DNA of 64,000 nt from an uncultured Tenacibaculum sp. (GTDB lineage: Bacteria > Bacteroidota > Bacteroidia > Flavobacteriales > Flavobacteriaceae). Both the position numbers and the translations under genes were made by a program. The notes below the pieces were generated by a model that saw nothing but the letters and a program-made list of their open reading frames with translations, made no database searches and was not told the origin of the DNA. Shown in pieces: positions 17,056-26,267 of this stretch. The stretch spans positions 576,062 through 640,061 of the forward strand of contig CANLQH010000002.1 of assembly GCA_947493285.1 (NCBI GenBank). Reading direction: 5' to 3'. Every line of letters starts with the position of its first letter. Position 1 is the stretch's first letter.

Positions 17056-18108
17056 ATGAAGGATTATATAATCATTGGAGCAGGACAAGCAGGTTTAGCA
17101 ATAGCATATTATTTAAATAAACAGAATGCGAATTATTTAATAGTAGATGCAAATTCGGAAACAGGGGCTCCATGGTTAAAAAGATGGGATTCTTTAAAGC
17201 TTTTTACTCCTTCGGAGTTTAATCATCTTCCTGGAATGAAATTTCCACATAAAAAAGGACATTATGCAAATAAGTACGAGGTGGCTGATTATTTAAAGTC
17301 ATATGTAAAAGGATACAATATTCCTGTTGAGTTCGATCAAAAAATTACTTCTTTAAAAAAGGAAAATGAAGTGTTTACTTTAAAAAGTGACACAAAAGAA
17401 TTCACAGCAAAAAATGTGATTATTGCTACTGGTCCGTTTCATAAACCTTTTACACCTAAGTGTCATACTAAAATATCTAAGGATATTATACAGATTCACA
17501 GCGAACATTATAAGAGTCCTAATCAATTGCAAGAGGGAGCTACTCTTGTTGTTGGTGCTGGAGATTCTGGAGTTCAGATATTAAGTGAGGTGTCAGAAAA
17601 TAATAAACCTGTTTATTTTTCTGGAAACACCAACATTATGTCTATCCCTCAAGAGTTTTTAGGGAAGACCTTATGGTGGTGGTTTAGTAAAATAGGTTTT
17701 TTAACAGCTCATAAATACTCTTGGATTGGTAAAAAGCTAAGCAAAGGAGGGCAGCCAGTTATTGGAACTGATGTAAAAACATTGTTTAATAAAAAGAATG
17801 TGACTTGTGTTGGGAGAACATTAGATGCAAATGAAGAAACCATCACTTTTGAAAAACAGGAAGTAAATGATATTAAAAATATTGTTTGGGCTACGGGATT
17901 TAAACCTAATTTTAATTGGATAGATGGTATTGAACTAGACGACGACTATTACCCAAAGAATTATAGAGGTGTTAGCGATAATATTGAAGGATTGTATTTT
18001 TTAGGATTACCATGGTTGTATACCAGAGGTTCTGCTACTTTAGGCGGAGTTAAAAAAGACGCAAAATACTTGAGTAAGTATATTTTAAGAGACAATAATA
18101 TTGAATAA
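17056..18108 (+). CDS. Flavin-containing monooxygenase-like NAD(P)/FAD oxidoreductase (CzcO-type)
   Basis: A 350-residue flavoprotein with two dinucleotide-binding motifs: IIGAGQAGLAIAYYL (about 4-18) for FAD and VVGAGDSGVQILSE (about 170-183) for NAD(P)H. WATGFKPN near residue 281 is the ATG motif that joins the domains in this superfamily. The pattern W-x-x-x-W-D-S-L-K-L at about 43-50 matches the CzcO/FMO group, whose members hydroxylate small organic substrates or are of unknown function and have been mislabelled as K+ transport proteins. It is transcribed alone, between two minus-strand peptidase genes, and ends at a shared bidirectional terminator. Confidence 0.8.
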   Translation: MKDYIIIGAGQAGLAIAYYLNKQNANYLIVDANSETGAPWLKRWDSLKLFTPSEFNHLPGMKFPHKKGHYANKYEVADYLKSYVKGYNIPVEFDQKITSLKKENEVFTLKSDTKEFTAKNVIIATGPFHKPFTPKCHTKISKDIIQIHSEHYKSPNQLQEGATLVVGAGDSGVQILSEVSENNKPVYFSGNTNIMSIPQEFLGKTLWWWFSKIGFLTAHKYSWIGKKLSKGGQPVIGTDVKTLFNKKNVTCVGRTLDANEETITFEKQEVNDIKNIVWATGFKPNFNWIDGIELDDDYYPKNYRGVSDNIEGLYFLGLPWLYTRGSATLGGVKKDAKYLSKYILRDNNIE

Positions 18109-18110
18109 AA

Positions 18111-18138
18111 AAACTGCCGCTATCAGCGGCAGTTTTTA
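18111..18138. terminator. Bidirectional terminator between the flavoprotein and S9 peptidase genes
   Basis: AAACTGCCGC (18111-18120) and GCGGCAGTTT (18126-18135) enclose TATCA. A-runs and T-runs flank the stem, so it can serve both convergent genes. Confidence 0.93.
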
Positions 18139-18157
18139 GTTTATATATAAATGATTA

Positions 18158-20314
18158 CTATGATTTCATTTTAGATTTTGGTGGGCTTGGTAATTGATCA
18201 AATCCCATATTAAATAAAGTGAATCCAAAAATATCAGCATATTGCTCAATCGTTTTTGCAACTGGTGTTCCTGCTCCATGACCAGCATTGGTTTCAATAC
18301 GAATTAACACAGGATTTGTTCCTTCTTGTTTGTCTTGTAATTCAGCAGCAAACTTAAAACTGTGTGCTGGTACCACACGATCGTCATGATCTCCAGTAGT
18401 AACCATTGTTGCAGGGTATGCTTCTTTTTTCACATTGTGTACAGGCGAATATCCTTTTAAATATTCAAACATTTCTTTGCTTTGTTCAGCAGTTCCGTAG
18501 TCGTATGCCCAACCAGCTCCAGCAGTAAATGTATGATAACGTAGCATATCTAATACCCCAACAGCAGGTAAAGCTACTTTCATTAAATCAGGACGTTGCG
18601 TCATGGTAGCGCCTACTAATAAACCTCCGTTAGAACCTCCACGAATTGCTAAATAGTCAGATGAAGTATAGTTTTCTTTGATTAAAAATTCAGCAGCAGC
18701 TATAAAATCGTCAAACACATTTTGCTTTTGTAATTGTGTTCCTGCTTTGTGCCATTTCTTTCCATATTCACCTCCACCACGTAGGTTTGGTACGGCATAT
18801 ACACCACCTTGTTCCATCCATACTGCATTGGCAATACTAAAACTTGGAGTTAATGAAATGTTGAACCCTCCATAACCATATAAAATAGTTGGGTTTTTAC
18901 CGTTTAATTCTAACCCTTTTTTATAGGTAATAATCATCGGAACTTTTGTTTCATCTTTTGATGTGTAGAAAACTTGCTTACTTTCATAATCATCAGAATT
19001 GAAAGAAATAGCAGGTTTCCAGTAAACTTTATAAGTCCCTTCTTTCGGATTGAATTTATATGATGAACTTGGTGTATTATAGTTGGTGAATGAAAAGTAT
19101 AACTCTTTAGCATCGGTTTTTCCTCCGAAACCACCAGCAGAACCAACTCCAGGTAATTTTACTTCACGAATTAATTTTCCATCAAAATCATATTGTAATA
19201 CTTTCGATACGGCATCTACCATATATTCTGCAAAGAAATATCCTGCACCTGTTGATGGTGATAATACATTTTCTGTTTCAGCGATAAAATCTTTCCAGTT
19301 ATCAGAAGTAGGGTTTTTAGCATCAACCGTTACTATTTTCTTATTAGGAGCATTTAAGTTGGTAACTAAATATAATTTATCATCACGATTGTCAATTACA
19401 TATGTATCACTGTCGTAATTATCTAAAACAGTTACTAGTTTATTATTGGGATTCGTTAAGTCTTTTAAAAATAACTTGTTTCCAGACGTTGAAGTAGAAG
19501 CAGAGATCACTAAGTACTTATCATCTTCAGTTAAATAACCACCAACATATCTGTTTTTTTCTTCAGCAGTTGCTCCGAAAATAACAGCATCTTCATTTTG
19601 CTTTGTTCCTAATTTATGGTAGTATAATTTATGTTGATCTGTTTTTGCAGAAAGTTCACTTCCTTTAGGCTTGTCGTAACTAGAATAGTAAAAACCTTCG
19701 TTGCCTTTCCAAGCAATTCCAGAGAATTTTACATCAACTAAAGTATCTCCTATAATTTCTTTGTTTTTAGCATTCATAACGATAATCTTTCTCCAGTCGC
19801 TACCGCCTTCAGAAATTGAATAGGCAACAATATCTCCGCTTTTAGAGAAGTTTACAGAACCTAAAGACGTAGTTGCATCTTCAGAAAATGTATTTGGATC
19901 TAAGAATACTTCTTCTTTACCATCTTTATCTTTTCTATATAAAACATACTGATTTTGTAAACCGTTGTTTTTATAAAAATAAGTGTAGTCGCCTTCTTTA
20001 AAAGGAGTTCCTACTTTTTCGTAATTCCATAATTCAGATAAACGATCTTTTAATTGTTCACGGTAAGGTATTTTACTTAAGTAATCGAAAGTAACTTCGT
20101 TTTCCGCTTTCACCCAAGATTCAGTTTCTGGACTTCTATCATCTTCTAACCAACGATAATTATCGGTTACTTTAGTGCCAAAGTATTCATCTACTACAGG
20201 TTTTTTAGTTGTTTCTGGGTAATTCACCGCAATTTCTTTTTTAGTTTGCTCTTCTTTTTTGCAAGATACTATAGCAATACTTGCAATAAGAATTGGAAGG
20301 ATTAGTTTTTTCAT
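18158..20314 (-). CDS. Prolyl oligopeptidase family (S9A) serine peptidase lipoprotein
   Basis: A 718-residue peptidase that cleaves short peptides after proline. A lipoprotein signal ([18 protein letters not shown], Cys18) places it in the envelope. The N-terminal propeller (about 80-430) is followed by the alpha/beta-hydrolase catalytic domain with S561 in [11 protein letters not shown]645 in [11 protein letters not shown] and H679 in NAGHGAG, the full triad. The length fits family S9A. A likely -7 element (TAATTTTG on the minus strand, 20347-20340) precedes the start. With the M13 peptidase it forms a peptide-degrading pair near the secreted proteases. Confidence 0.95.
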   Translation of the reverse strand: MKKLILPILIASIAIVSCKKEEQTKKEIAVNYPETTKKPVVDEYFGTKVTDNYRWLEDDRSPETESWVKAENEVTFDYLSKIPYREQLKDRLSELWNYEKVGTPFKEGDYTYFYKNNGLQNQYVLYRKDKDGKEEVFLDPNTFSEDATTSLGSVNFSKSGDIVAYSISEGGSDWRKIIVMNAKNKEIIGDTLVDVKFSGIAWKGNEGFYYSSYDKPKGSELSAKTDQHKLYYHKLGTKQNEDAVIFGATAEEKNRYVGGYLTEDDKYLVISASTSTSGNKLFLKDLTNPNNKLVTVLDNYDSDTYVIDNRDDKLYLVTNLNAPNKKIVTVDAKNPTSDNWKDFIAETENVLSPSTGAGYFFAEYMVDAVSKVLQYDFDGKLIREVKLPGVGSAGGFGGKTDAKELYFSFTNYNTPSSSYKFNPKEGTYKVYWKPAISFNSDDYESKQVFYTSKDETKVPMIITYKKGLELNGKNPTILYGYGGFNISLTPSFSIANAVWMEQGGVYAVPNLRGGGEYGKKWHKAGTQLQKQNVFDDFIAAAEFLIKENYTSSDYLAIRGGSNGGLLVGATMTQRPDLMKVALPAVGVLDMLRYHTFTAGAGWAYDYGTAEQSKEMFEYLKGYSPVHNVKKEAYPATMVTTGDHDDRVVPAHSFKFAAELQDKQEGTNPVLIRIETNAGHGAGTPVAKTIEQYADIFGFTLFNMGFDQLPSPPKSKMKS

Positions 20315-20339
20315 TGAATAAATGATTAGTTAATACTTT

Positions 20340-20347
20340 CAAAATTA
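20340..20347 (-). promoter_or_regulatory. Candidate -7 element (TAATTTTG) for the S9 peptidase gene
   Basis: On the minus strand this octamer matches TAnnTTTG and lies 25 nt before the start codon. No -33 TTG is seen at normal spacing. Confidence 0.45.
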
Positions 20348-20480
20348 GCAGAAAAACTGAAGTATAGCTCTTTTTTAAGATGAATTTAACAAGGAATAGC
20401 ACATTTGTAATCTTTAGAAATAAAAACGACTACCTTTATGCTTGAATTTTTTAGGCAAAGAATTAGTAAAAAATAAAAGA

Positions 20481-20840
20481 ATGACAGAAAATTTAACGAA
20501 AGAGACTTTTTTAGAAAAGGTATTTAATTACGAAGTAAATAAAGAGTGGAAGTTTGAAGGAGATAAACCAGCATTAATAGATTTTTATGCTGATTGGTGC
20601 GGACCATGTAAAGCATTAGCACCAGTTTTAGAACAATTAGGTAAAGATTATGAAGGCAAAGTAAATATTTACAAGATAGATACTGAAGCAGAACCAGAAC
20701 TTTCGGCTGCTTTTGGTATTAGAAGTATTCCTTCTATGTTATTTTGCCCGATAGGAGAAGAACCTCAAATGGCTCACGGAGCATTACCTCAAAAACAAAT
20801 TGAACAAATTATTGCTGATGTTTTAAAAGTGCAGAAGTAA
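20481..20840 (+). CDS. trxA: Thioredoxin
   Basis: A 119-residue thioredoxin. The active site WCGPCK has C40 and C43, preceded by DFYADW, and the cis-proline motif SIPSML is present. It reduces protein disulfides, including the C-terminal cysteines of ribonucleotide reductase, whose genes follow 300 nt downstream. I chose the ATG at 20481 rather than an in-frame TTG at 20442: a likely promoter (TTTG at 20404-20407, N23, TACCTTTA at 20431-20438, one base off consensus) would start the mRNA at about 20443, and MTENLTKETF is a sensible N-terminus. Confidence 0.9.
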   Translation: MTENLTKETFLEKVFNYEVNKEWKFEGDKPALIDFYADWCGPCKALAPVLEQLGKDYEGKVNIYKIDTEAEPELSAAFGIRSIPSMLFCPIGEEPQMAHGALPQKQIEQIIADVLKVQK

Positions 20841-21143
20841 TAAAATTATTGAATAAATGATGAAAAAAAGTGATGTTGAAAAGCATCACTTTTTTTTAGT
20901 TTCAACTCAAAATAAGAAACCCAGTGATTATCACTACGCAAGCTATTTTTTAAATTTTAATCCCTTTAAAAACAAGGGTTTGAGCTTTTTAAAATATGTC
21001 GTTGTTTTTTGAGAAAAACACAATTTGTTAAAAACTTCAAGGGATTTGTGAATAAGTATGACTTTCAATTTTTAGCAATTTTTTGAATCTTTGTTTCTCC
21101 CCCAAGAAAAGAAAACATCAACTAAATTTAGCTCAAAATAAGC
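20841..21143. other. Gap between thioredoxin and nrdB: terminator, palindrome, no gene
   Basis: I see no gene here. The gap holds the thioredoxin terminator (20863-20896), a perfect palindrome AGTGATTATCACT at 20923-20935, and AT-rich DNA. The string CTCAAAATAAG occurs at about 20906-20916 and again about 230 nt later, just before the nrdB start. A weak -7 candidate (AATCTTTG) ends at 21092. The palindrome could be a site for control of ribonucleotide reductase, but it does not match the NrdR box as I know it. Confidence 0.5.
20863..20898 (+). terminator. Intrinsic terminator of the thioredoxin gene
   Basis: Seven A plus GTGATG (20863-20875) pairs with CATCAC plus seven T (20884-20896), with further T after the stem. 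Confidence 0.9.
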
Positions 21144-22115
21144 ATGGCTGCAATCGAACCAATTTTACAAGAAAACAAAGATAGATTTGTAATTTTTCCT
21201 ATTCAACATAACGATTTATGGGAATGGTATAAAAAACAACAAGCTTGTTTTTGGACAGCCGAAGAAATCGATTTACATTCTGATTTAAATGATTGGAATA
21301 CGAAATTAACCGATGATGAGCGTTATTTTATCAAGCATATCTTAGCTTTTTTTGCAGCTTCTGATGGAATTGTAAATGAAAATTTAGCAGAAAACTTTGT
21401 AAACGAAGTTCAGTATTCTGAAGCAAAATTCTTTTATGGTTTCCAAATTATGATGGAAAACATTCATTCTGAAACTTATTCTTTATTAATAGATACGTAT
21501 GTAAAGAATGAAGAGGAAAAAGATAAGTTGTTTAAGGCGATTGAGGTTTTTCCAGCAATTAAGAAAAAAGCAGATTGGGCTTTAAAGTGGATTGAGTCAG
21601 ATTCGTTTGCTGAGCGTTTAATTGCTTTTGCTGCTGTTGAAGGAATTTTCTTTTCAGGTTCATTTTGTTCTATTTTCTGGTTAAAGAAAAGAGGATTGTT
21701 ACCTGGATTAACTTTTTCTAACGAGTTAATTTCTCGTGATGAAGGTATGCACTGTGATTTTGCAGTTCATTTACACAACCATCACATGGTAAACAAAGTG
21801 CCAAAAGAGCGTATTCGCGAAATTATTATCGACGCACTTGATATTGAAAGAGAGTTTATTACAGAGTCTTTACCTGTAAGTTTAATTGGTATGAACGCCA
21901 AGTTAATGACACAGTATTTAGAATTTGTAACAGATAGATTATTATTGGAATTTGGATGTGATAAAGAGTACGAAGCTACCAATCCGTTCGATTTTATGGA
22001 AATGATTTCTTTAGAAGGAAAAACAAACTTCTTTGAAAAAAGAGTTTCTGAGTACCAAAAAGCAGGAGTTTCTTCTGGTGGTACTGGAGACATCAGTTTT
22101 GACGCTGATTTTTAA
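21144..22115 (+). CDS. nrdB: Ribonucleoside-diphosphate reductase, class Ia beta subunit
   Basis: A 323-residue radical-generating subunit that reduces ribonucleotides with NrdA. The di-iron ligands are visible: D43 in EEIDL, E105 and H108 in ENIHSETY, then E in AAVEG and E/H in RDEGMHCDF. The radical tyrosine is present as Y112, four residues after H108, so this is a conventional tyrosyl-radical enzyme and not a Phe-containing class Ic form. The C-terminal tail ends DISFDADF, the peptide that docks to NrdA. The gene precedes nrdA by 189 nt, a gap that contains two hairpins and may tune the ratio of the subunits. Confidence 0.97.
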   Translation: MAAIEPILQENKDRFVIFPIQHNDLWEWYKKQQACFWTAEEIDLHSDLNDWNTKLTDDERYFIKHILAFFAASDGIVNENLAENFVNEVQYSEAKFFYGFQIMMENIHSETYSLLIDTYVKNEEEKDKLFKAIEVFPAIKKKADWALKWIESDSFAERLIAFAAVEGIFFSGSFCSIFWLKKRGLLPGLTFSNELISRDEGMHCDFAVHLHNHHMVNKVPKERIREIIIDALDIEREFITESLPVSLIGMNAKLMTQYLEFVTDRLLLEFGCDKEYEATNPFDFMEMISLEGKTNFFEKRVSEYQKAGVSSGGTGDISFDADF

Positions 22116-22128
22116 TCGCAAAGCGATA
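22111..22128. repeat. 18-bp palindromic repeat, copy 2 (TTTAATCGCAAAGCGATA)
   Basis: Identical over 18 nt to 11815-11832. The core ATCGC-AAA-GCGAT is a 5-bp-arm inverted repeat. This copy overlaps the nrdB stop codon. Confidence 0.6.
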
Positions 22129-22176
22129 AGATTTAATTATAAAACAATACTGCTAACCCCTACATGCGGTAAATTT

Positions 22177-22202
22177 TGCTAAAGTGCTTCGGTACTTTAG
22201 CA
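22177..22202 (+). other. UUCG-capped hairpin between nrdB and nrdA
   Basis: TGCTAAAGTGC and GTACTTTAGCA pair over 11 bp (one G-T wobble) and are closed by C(TTCG)G, the most stable RNA tetraloop. No T-run follows, so it is not a standard terminator. It lies 62 nt after nrdB and about 100 nt before nrdA, where it could protect the nrdB mRNA end or mark a processing site. Confidence 0.75.
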
Positions 22203-22304
22203 CCATATAGTTTCAAAAAGAAACAAAATTATTTTAACGTATAAGAGTTGTTATAAGTGTAATGCTTTGGCGACGCTTTTAACCAAATTAAAACCAGTAA
22301 ACAT

Positions 22305-24704
22305 ATGTATGTAGCAAAAAGAGACGGTAGAAAAGAACCTGTGATGTTCGACAAAATCACAGCAAGGGTTAGAAAAATGTGTTATGGATTAAACAAAATT
22401 GTTGATCCAGTAAAAGTAGCAATGCGAGTTATTGAAGGATTATACGATGGTGTAACTACTTCTGAATTAGATAATTTAGCAGCTGAGATTGCCGCTACAA
22501 TGACTACTGCACATCCTGATTATGCAAAATTAGCAGCTAGAATTGCCGTATCTAACTTACATAAAAACACAAAGAAATCGTTTTCTGAAACGATGACTGA
22601 TTTGTACGAATATGTAAATCCTCGTACAGAAAAAAAATCTCCTTTATTAGCTGATGATGTGTATGATATCATCATGAAGAATGCTGATAAATTAGATTCT
22701 ACAATTATTTACAGTCGTGATTTTAATTACGATTATTTCGGTTTTAAAACGTTAGAGCGTTCATATTTATTAAAATTAAACGGTAACATTGTTGAGCGTC
22801 CGCAACAAATGTTAATGCGTGTATCTATAGGTATTCATAAAGAAGACATTGATGAGGCAATTGCTACATACGAGTTAATGAGTAAAAAATACTTTACACA
22901 TGCAACTCCTACCTTATTTAATGCAGGTACACCAAAACCACAAATGTCATCATGTTTCTTATTACAAATGCAAGATGATAGTATTGATGGGATTTACGAT
23001 ACATTAAAACAAACAGCTAAGATTTCGCAATCTGCAGGAGGTATTGGTTTGTCTTTACATAACATCCGTGCTACAGGAAGTTATATTGCTGGTACTAACG
23101 GAACGTCAAACGGAATTGTACCAATGTTACGTGTATTTAACGACACGGCACGTTATGTAGATCAAGGAGGAGGAAAACGTAAAGGTTCTTTCGCAATGTA
23201 TTTAGAGCCTTGGCATGCTGATATTTATGATTTCTTAGATTTAAAGAAAAACCATGGTAAAGAAGAAATGCGTGCGCGTGATTTATTTTACGCAATGTGG
23301 ATTTCTGATTTATTTATGGAGCGTGTACAACAAGACGGGGAGTGGACATTGATGTGTCCACACGAATGCCCTAATTTATTTGACACTTACGGTAAAGAAT
23401 TCGAGCGTTTATATACAAGCTATGAACAAGCAGGAAAAGGTAGAAAAACTATTAAAGCACGTGATTTATGGGAGAAGATCTTAGAGTCGCAAATTGAAAC
23501 AGGTACACCGTACATGTTATATAAAGATGCAGCAAACCGTAAATCGAATCAAAAGAATTTAGGAACGATTCGTTCTTCAAATTTATGTACGGAGATTATG
23601 GAATATACTGCCGAAGATGAGGTAGCAGTATGTAACTTAGCATCAATCGCAATTCCAATGTTTGTTGGAGAAGATGAAAACGGAAACAAGTTTTTCGATC
23701 ACGATAAATTATTTAAAGTAACTAAAAAGGTAATTAGAAACTTAGATACGGTTATCGATCGTAATTACTATCCAGTAATTGAAGCTGAGAATTCTAATAC
23801 ACGTCACCGTCCGGTAGGATTAGGAATTCAAGGATTAGCAGATGCTTTTATTATGTTACGTATGCCGTTTACATCAGATGAAGCTAAGAAGTTAAACCAA
23901 GAAATTTTTGAAACTTTATACTTTGCCTCAGTAACTTCATCTATGGAAGTTGCAAAAGCAAAAGAGCCATATTCAACATTTAAAGGATCACCAATGTCTG
24001 AAGGAGAATTCCAACACAATATGTGGGGAATTAAAGACGAGGAGTTAAGTGGTCGTTGGGATTGGAATGCCTTACGTAAGGAAGTTAAAAAGCATGGAGT
24101 TCGCAACTCATTATTAGTAGCGCCAATGCCTACTGCATCTACATCTCAAATTTTAGGAAATAACGAAGCTTTCGAACCTTACACTTCTAACATTTATACA
24201 CGTAGAGTATTATCGGGTGAGTTTATCGTTGTAAACAAGCACTTATTAGAAGATTTAGTAGAGTTAAACTTATGGGATAATAATATGAAAGAAGATATTA
24301 TGCGTGCAAACGGTTCTATCCAGCATATTGAAACAATTCCACAAGAATTAAAAGATTTATACAAAACAGTTTGGGAAATGAGTATGAAAGATATTATCGA
24401 TATGGCGCGCCATAGAGGATATTTTATCGATCAATCTCAGTCGTTAAACTTATTTATGAAAGATCCTGATTTTGCGAAGTTAACTTCAATGCATTTCTAT
24501 GCATGGAAGAGCGGATTAAAAACAGGAATGTACTATTTACGTACAAAATCTGCTGTAAATGCGAAGCAATTCACATTAAATGTAGAGAAAAAAGCTGATA
24601 CAATTGAGGAAGATAAACCGATGAGCGCAGCAGAGTTTAAAGCAATGGTTGATGCTTCTAAAAACGGAGCACCAGATGATGATTGCTTAATGTGTGGTTC
24701 TTAA
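22305..24704 (+). CDS. nrdA: Ribonucleoside-diphosphate reductase, class Ia alpha subunit
   Basis: A 799-residue catalytic subunit. An ATP-cone (about 1-95, [18 protein letters not shown]) gives allosteric activity control by ATP/dATP. C217 in MSSCFLLQ and the cysteine in AVCNLA form the active-site redox pair; N426, C428 and E430 in NLCTE are the catalytic triad with the thiyl radical on C428. The C-terminus DDDCLMCGS carries the mobile CxxC pair that thioredoxin re-reduces. The protein is full length. It follows nrdB, and a GNRA-loop terminator follows it. dgt comes next, giving a thioredoxin-nrdBA-dGTPase block for dNTP supply. Confidence 0.97.
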   Translation: MYVAKRDGRKEPVMFDKITARVRKMCYGLNKIVDPVKVAMRVIEGLYDGVTTSELDNLAAEIAATMTTAHPDYAKLAARIAVSNLHKNTKKSFSETMTDLYEYVNPRTEKKSPLLADDVYDIIMKNADKLDSTIIYSRDFNYDYFGFKTLERSYLLKLNGNIVERPQQMLMRVSIGIHKEDIDEAIATYELMSKKYFTHATPTLFNAGTPKPQMSSCFLLQMQDDSIDGIYDTLKQTAKISQSAGGIGLSLHNIRATGSYIAGTNGTSNGIVPMLRVFNDTARYVDQGGGKRKGSFAMYLEPWHADIYDFLDLKKNHGKEEMRARDLFYAMWISDLFMERVQQDGEWTLMCPHECPNLFDTYGKEFERLYTSYEQAGKGRKTIKARDLWEKILESQIETGTPYMLYKDAANRKSNQKNLGTIRSSNLCTEIMEYTAEDEVAVCNLASIAIPMFVGEDENGNKFFDHDKLFKVTKKVIRNLDTVIDRNYYPVIEAENSNTRHRPVGLGIQGLADAFIMLRMPFTSDEAKKLNQEIFETLYFASVTSSMEVAKAKEPYSTFKGSPMSEGEFQHNMWGIKDEELSGRWDWNALRKEVKKHGVRNSLLVAPMPTASTSQILGNNEAFEPYTSNIYTRRVLSGEFIVVNKHLLEDLVELNLWDNNMKEDIMRANGSIQHIETIPQELKDLYKTVWEMSMKDIIDMARHRGYFIDQSQSLNLFMKDPDFAKLTSMHFYAWKSGLKTGMYYLRTKSAVNAKQFTLNVEKKADTIEEDKPMSAAEFKAMVDASKNGAPDDDCLMCGS

Positions 24705-24758
24705 ATAAAATTGTTTTCATCTTGAAGGGTTAAAACAACTTAGATTAAAAGTGATAGA

Positions 24759-24786
24759 AGAGAAGTCGAAAGGCTTCTCTTTTTTT
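24759..24786 (+). terminator. Intrinsic terminator of nrdA with GNRA loop
   Basis: AGAGAAGTC pairs with GGCTTCTCT (one T-G wobble) around GAAA and runs into a T tract ending at 24786. Confidence 0.92.
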
Positions 24787-24811
24787 AGTAAATTCGACAA
24801 ATTTTATTCAA

Positions 24812-26152
24812 ATGATGAACTGGGAACAATTACTTTCTTTAAAACGTTTTGGAGATACACAAAAACGCGAACGAATAAAACAAGATGAAACCCGTTTAGG
24901 GTTTGAAGTAGATTTTGATAGAATTATATTTTCATCTGCTTTTCGTAGTCTTCAAGATAAAACACAGGTAATTCCATTATCAAAAACCGATTTTGTACAT
25001 ACACGACTAACACACAGTTTAGAAGTATCGGTAGTTGGTAGAACTTTAGGACGTAGAGTTGGTAAAGTGTTGTTAGAACGTCACCCAAATTTAAAAGACT
25101 TAGGATATACGTTTAACGATTTCGGAGCTATTGTTGCTGCAGCATCGGTAATGCATGATATCGGGAATCCACCTTTTGGGCATTCAGGAGAAAAAGCAAT
25201 CGGAGAGTATTTTAAAACAGGTAACGGAGCAAAATACAAAGAGCAACTTACCGAAAAGGAATATCAAGATTTAATTGATTTTGAAGGAAACGCTAATGGG
25301 TTTAAAATTTTAACAGAAAGCAACCAAGGAACCGAAGGAGGATTACGTTTAAGTTACGCAACTTTAGGAGCGTTTATGAAGTACCCTAAAGAATCTCTTC
25401 CTAAAAAACCAACCAAACATATTGTTGATAAAAAATACGGTTTTTTTCAATCTGAAAAAGAAGCTTTTTTAGATGTTGCGAACGATTTAGGTTTACAACA
25501 AAAAGAAAGTAGTGGAGTTTCGTATTATCGTCATCCACTAGCATATTTAGTAGAGGCAGCTGATGATATTTGCTATACAATCATCGATTTTGAAGACGGG
25601 ATTAATCTTGGTTTAATCGATGAAGACTATGCCTTAGAATATATGATTAAGTTAGTTAAAGATACTATTGATAGTAAAAAATATCATTCGCTTCAATATA
25701 AAAAAGACAGAGTAAGTTATTTGCGTGCTTTAGCAATTGGAGTGTTAATTAATGAGGCTGTAGATATCTTTTTAGCCAATGAAGAAGCGATTTTAAACGG
25801 AAGTTTTGAAAAATCATTATTAGATAAATGTAAGTACGAAGCACAGATTAACGACATAATAAAAATTAGTGTTGATAAAATTTACAGAAGCAAAGATGTA
25901 GTAGAGAAGGAAGTAGCAGGGTATAAAATTATTGCTGATTTATTAGATGTGTTTGTAACCGCTTTAAATAATAAGTTTGAGGGTAATCAATCAAACTACG
26001 ATAAATTAGTATTGAATTTATTGCCTAAAGAATATCAACAAGAAAAAGAAAGCTTATATGGAAGAGTCATGCAAGTAAGTGGTTTTATTGCTAGTTTATC
26101 TGATGGATATGCAATACGATTACACAAAAAAATTAAAGGGAATATTATATAG
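24812..26152 (+). CDS. dgt: Deoxyguanosinetriphosphate triphosphohydrolase
   Basis: A 446-residue HD-domain enzyme that hydrolyses dGTP (and often other dNTPs) to nucleoside and triphosphate. The metal site is visible: H in RLTHSLEV, HD in VMHDIGNPPFGHSGE, and the distal D in EAADDICYTI. The N-terminal DFDRIIFSSAFRSLQDKTQV is diagnostic of bacterial dGTPases. Two ATG codons stand in tandem at 24812 and 24815; either may be used. It follows nrdA, so dNTP synthesis and disposal are encoded side by side. A possible -7 variant TAAATTCG lies at 24789-24796, giving a short leader. After the gene there is only a weak A/T hairpin at 26200-26218. Confidence 0.95.
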   Translation: MMNWEQLLSLKRFGDTQKRERIKQDETRLGFEVDFDRIIFSSAFRSLQDKTQVIPLSKTDFVHTRLTHSLEVSVVGRTLGRRVGKVLLERHPNLKDLGYTFNDFGAIVAAASVMHDIGNPPFGHSGEKAIGEYFKTGNGAKYKEQLTEKEYQDLIDFEGNANGFKILTESNQGTEGGLRLSYATLGAFMKYPKESLPKKPTKHIVDKKYGFFQSEKEAFLDVANDLGLQQKESSGVSYYRHPLAYLVEAADDICYTIIDFEDGINLGLIDEDYALEYMIKLVKDTIDSKKYHSLQYKKDRVSYLRALAIGVLINEAVDIFLANEEAILNGSFEKSLLDKCKYEAQINDIIKISVDKIYRSKDVVEKEVAGYKIIADLLDVFVTALNNKFEGNQSNYDKLVLNLLPKEYQQEKESLYGRVMQVSGFIASLSDGYAIRLHKKIKGNII

Positions 26153-26267
26153 TTAATTGTTAAAGTCCAGATTTTTATCGATTTAATCAATATATTGCGA
26201 CTTTTTTTAGAAAAAAGTTAGGGTATAAATTACTTTAACTGTTTTATAAAACATTAATGACTTTATT

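Noticed and set aside
20442..20480. TTG start extending thioredoxin by 13 residues
   Set aside because: It coincides with the predicted transcription start and the added residues (NFLGKELVKNKR) are not part of the thioredoxin fold; the ATG at 20481 is better.
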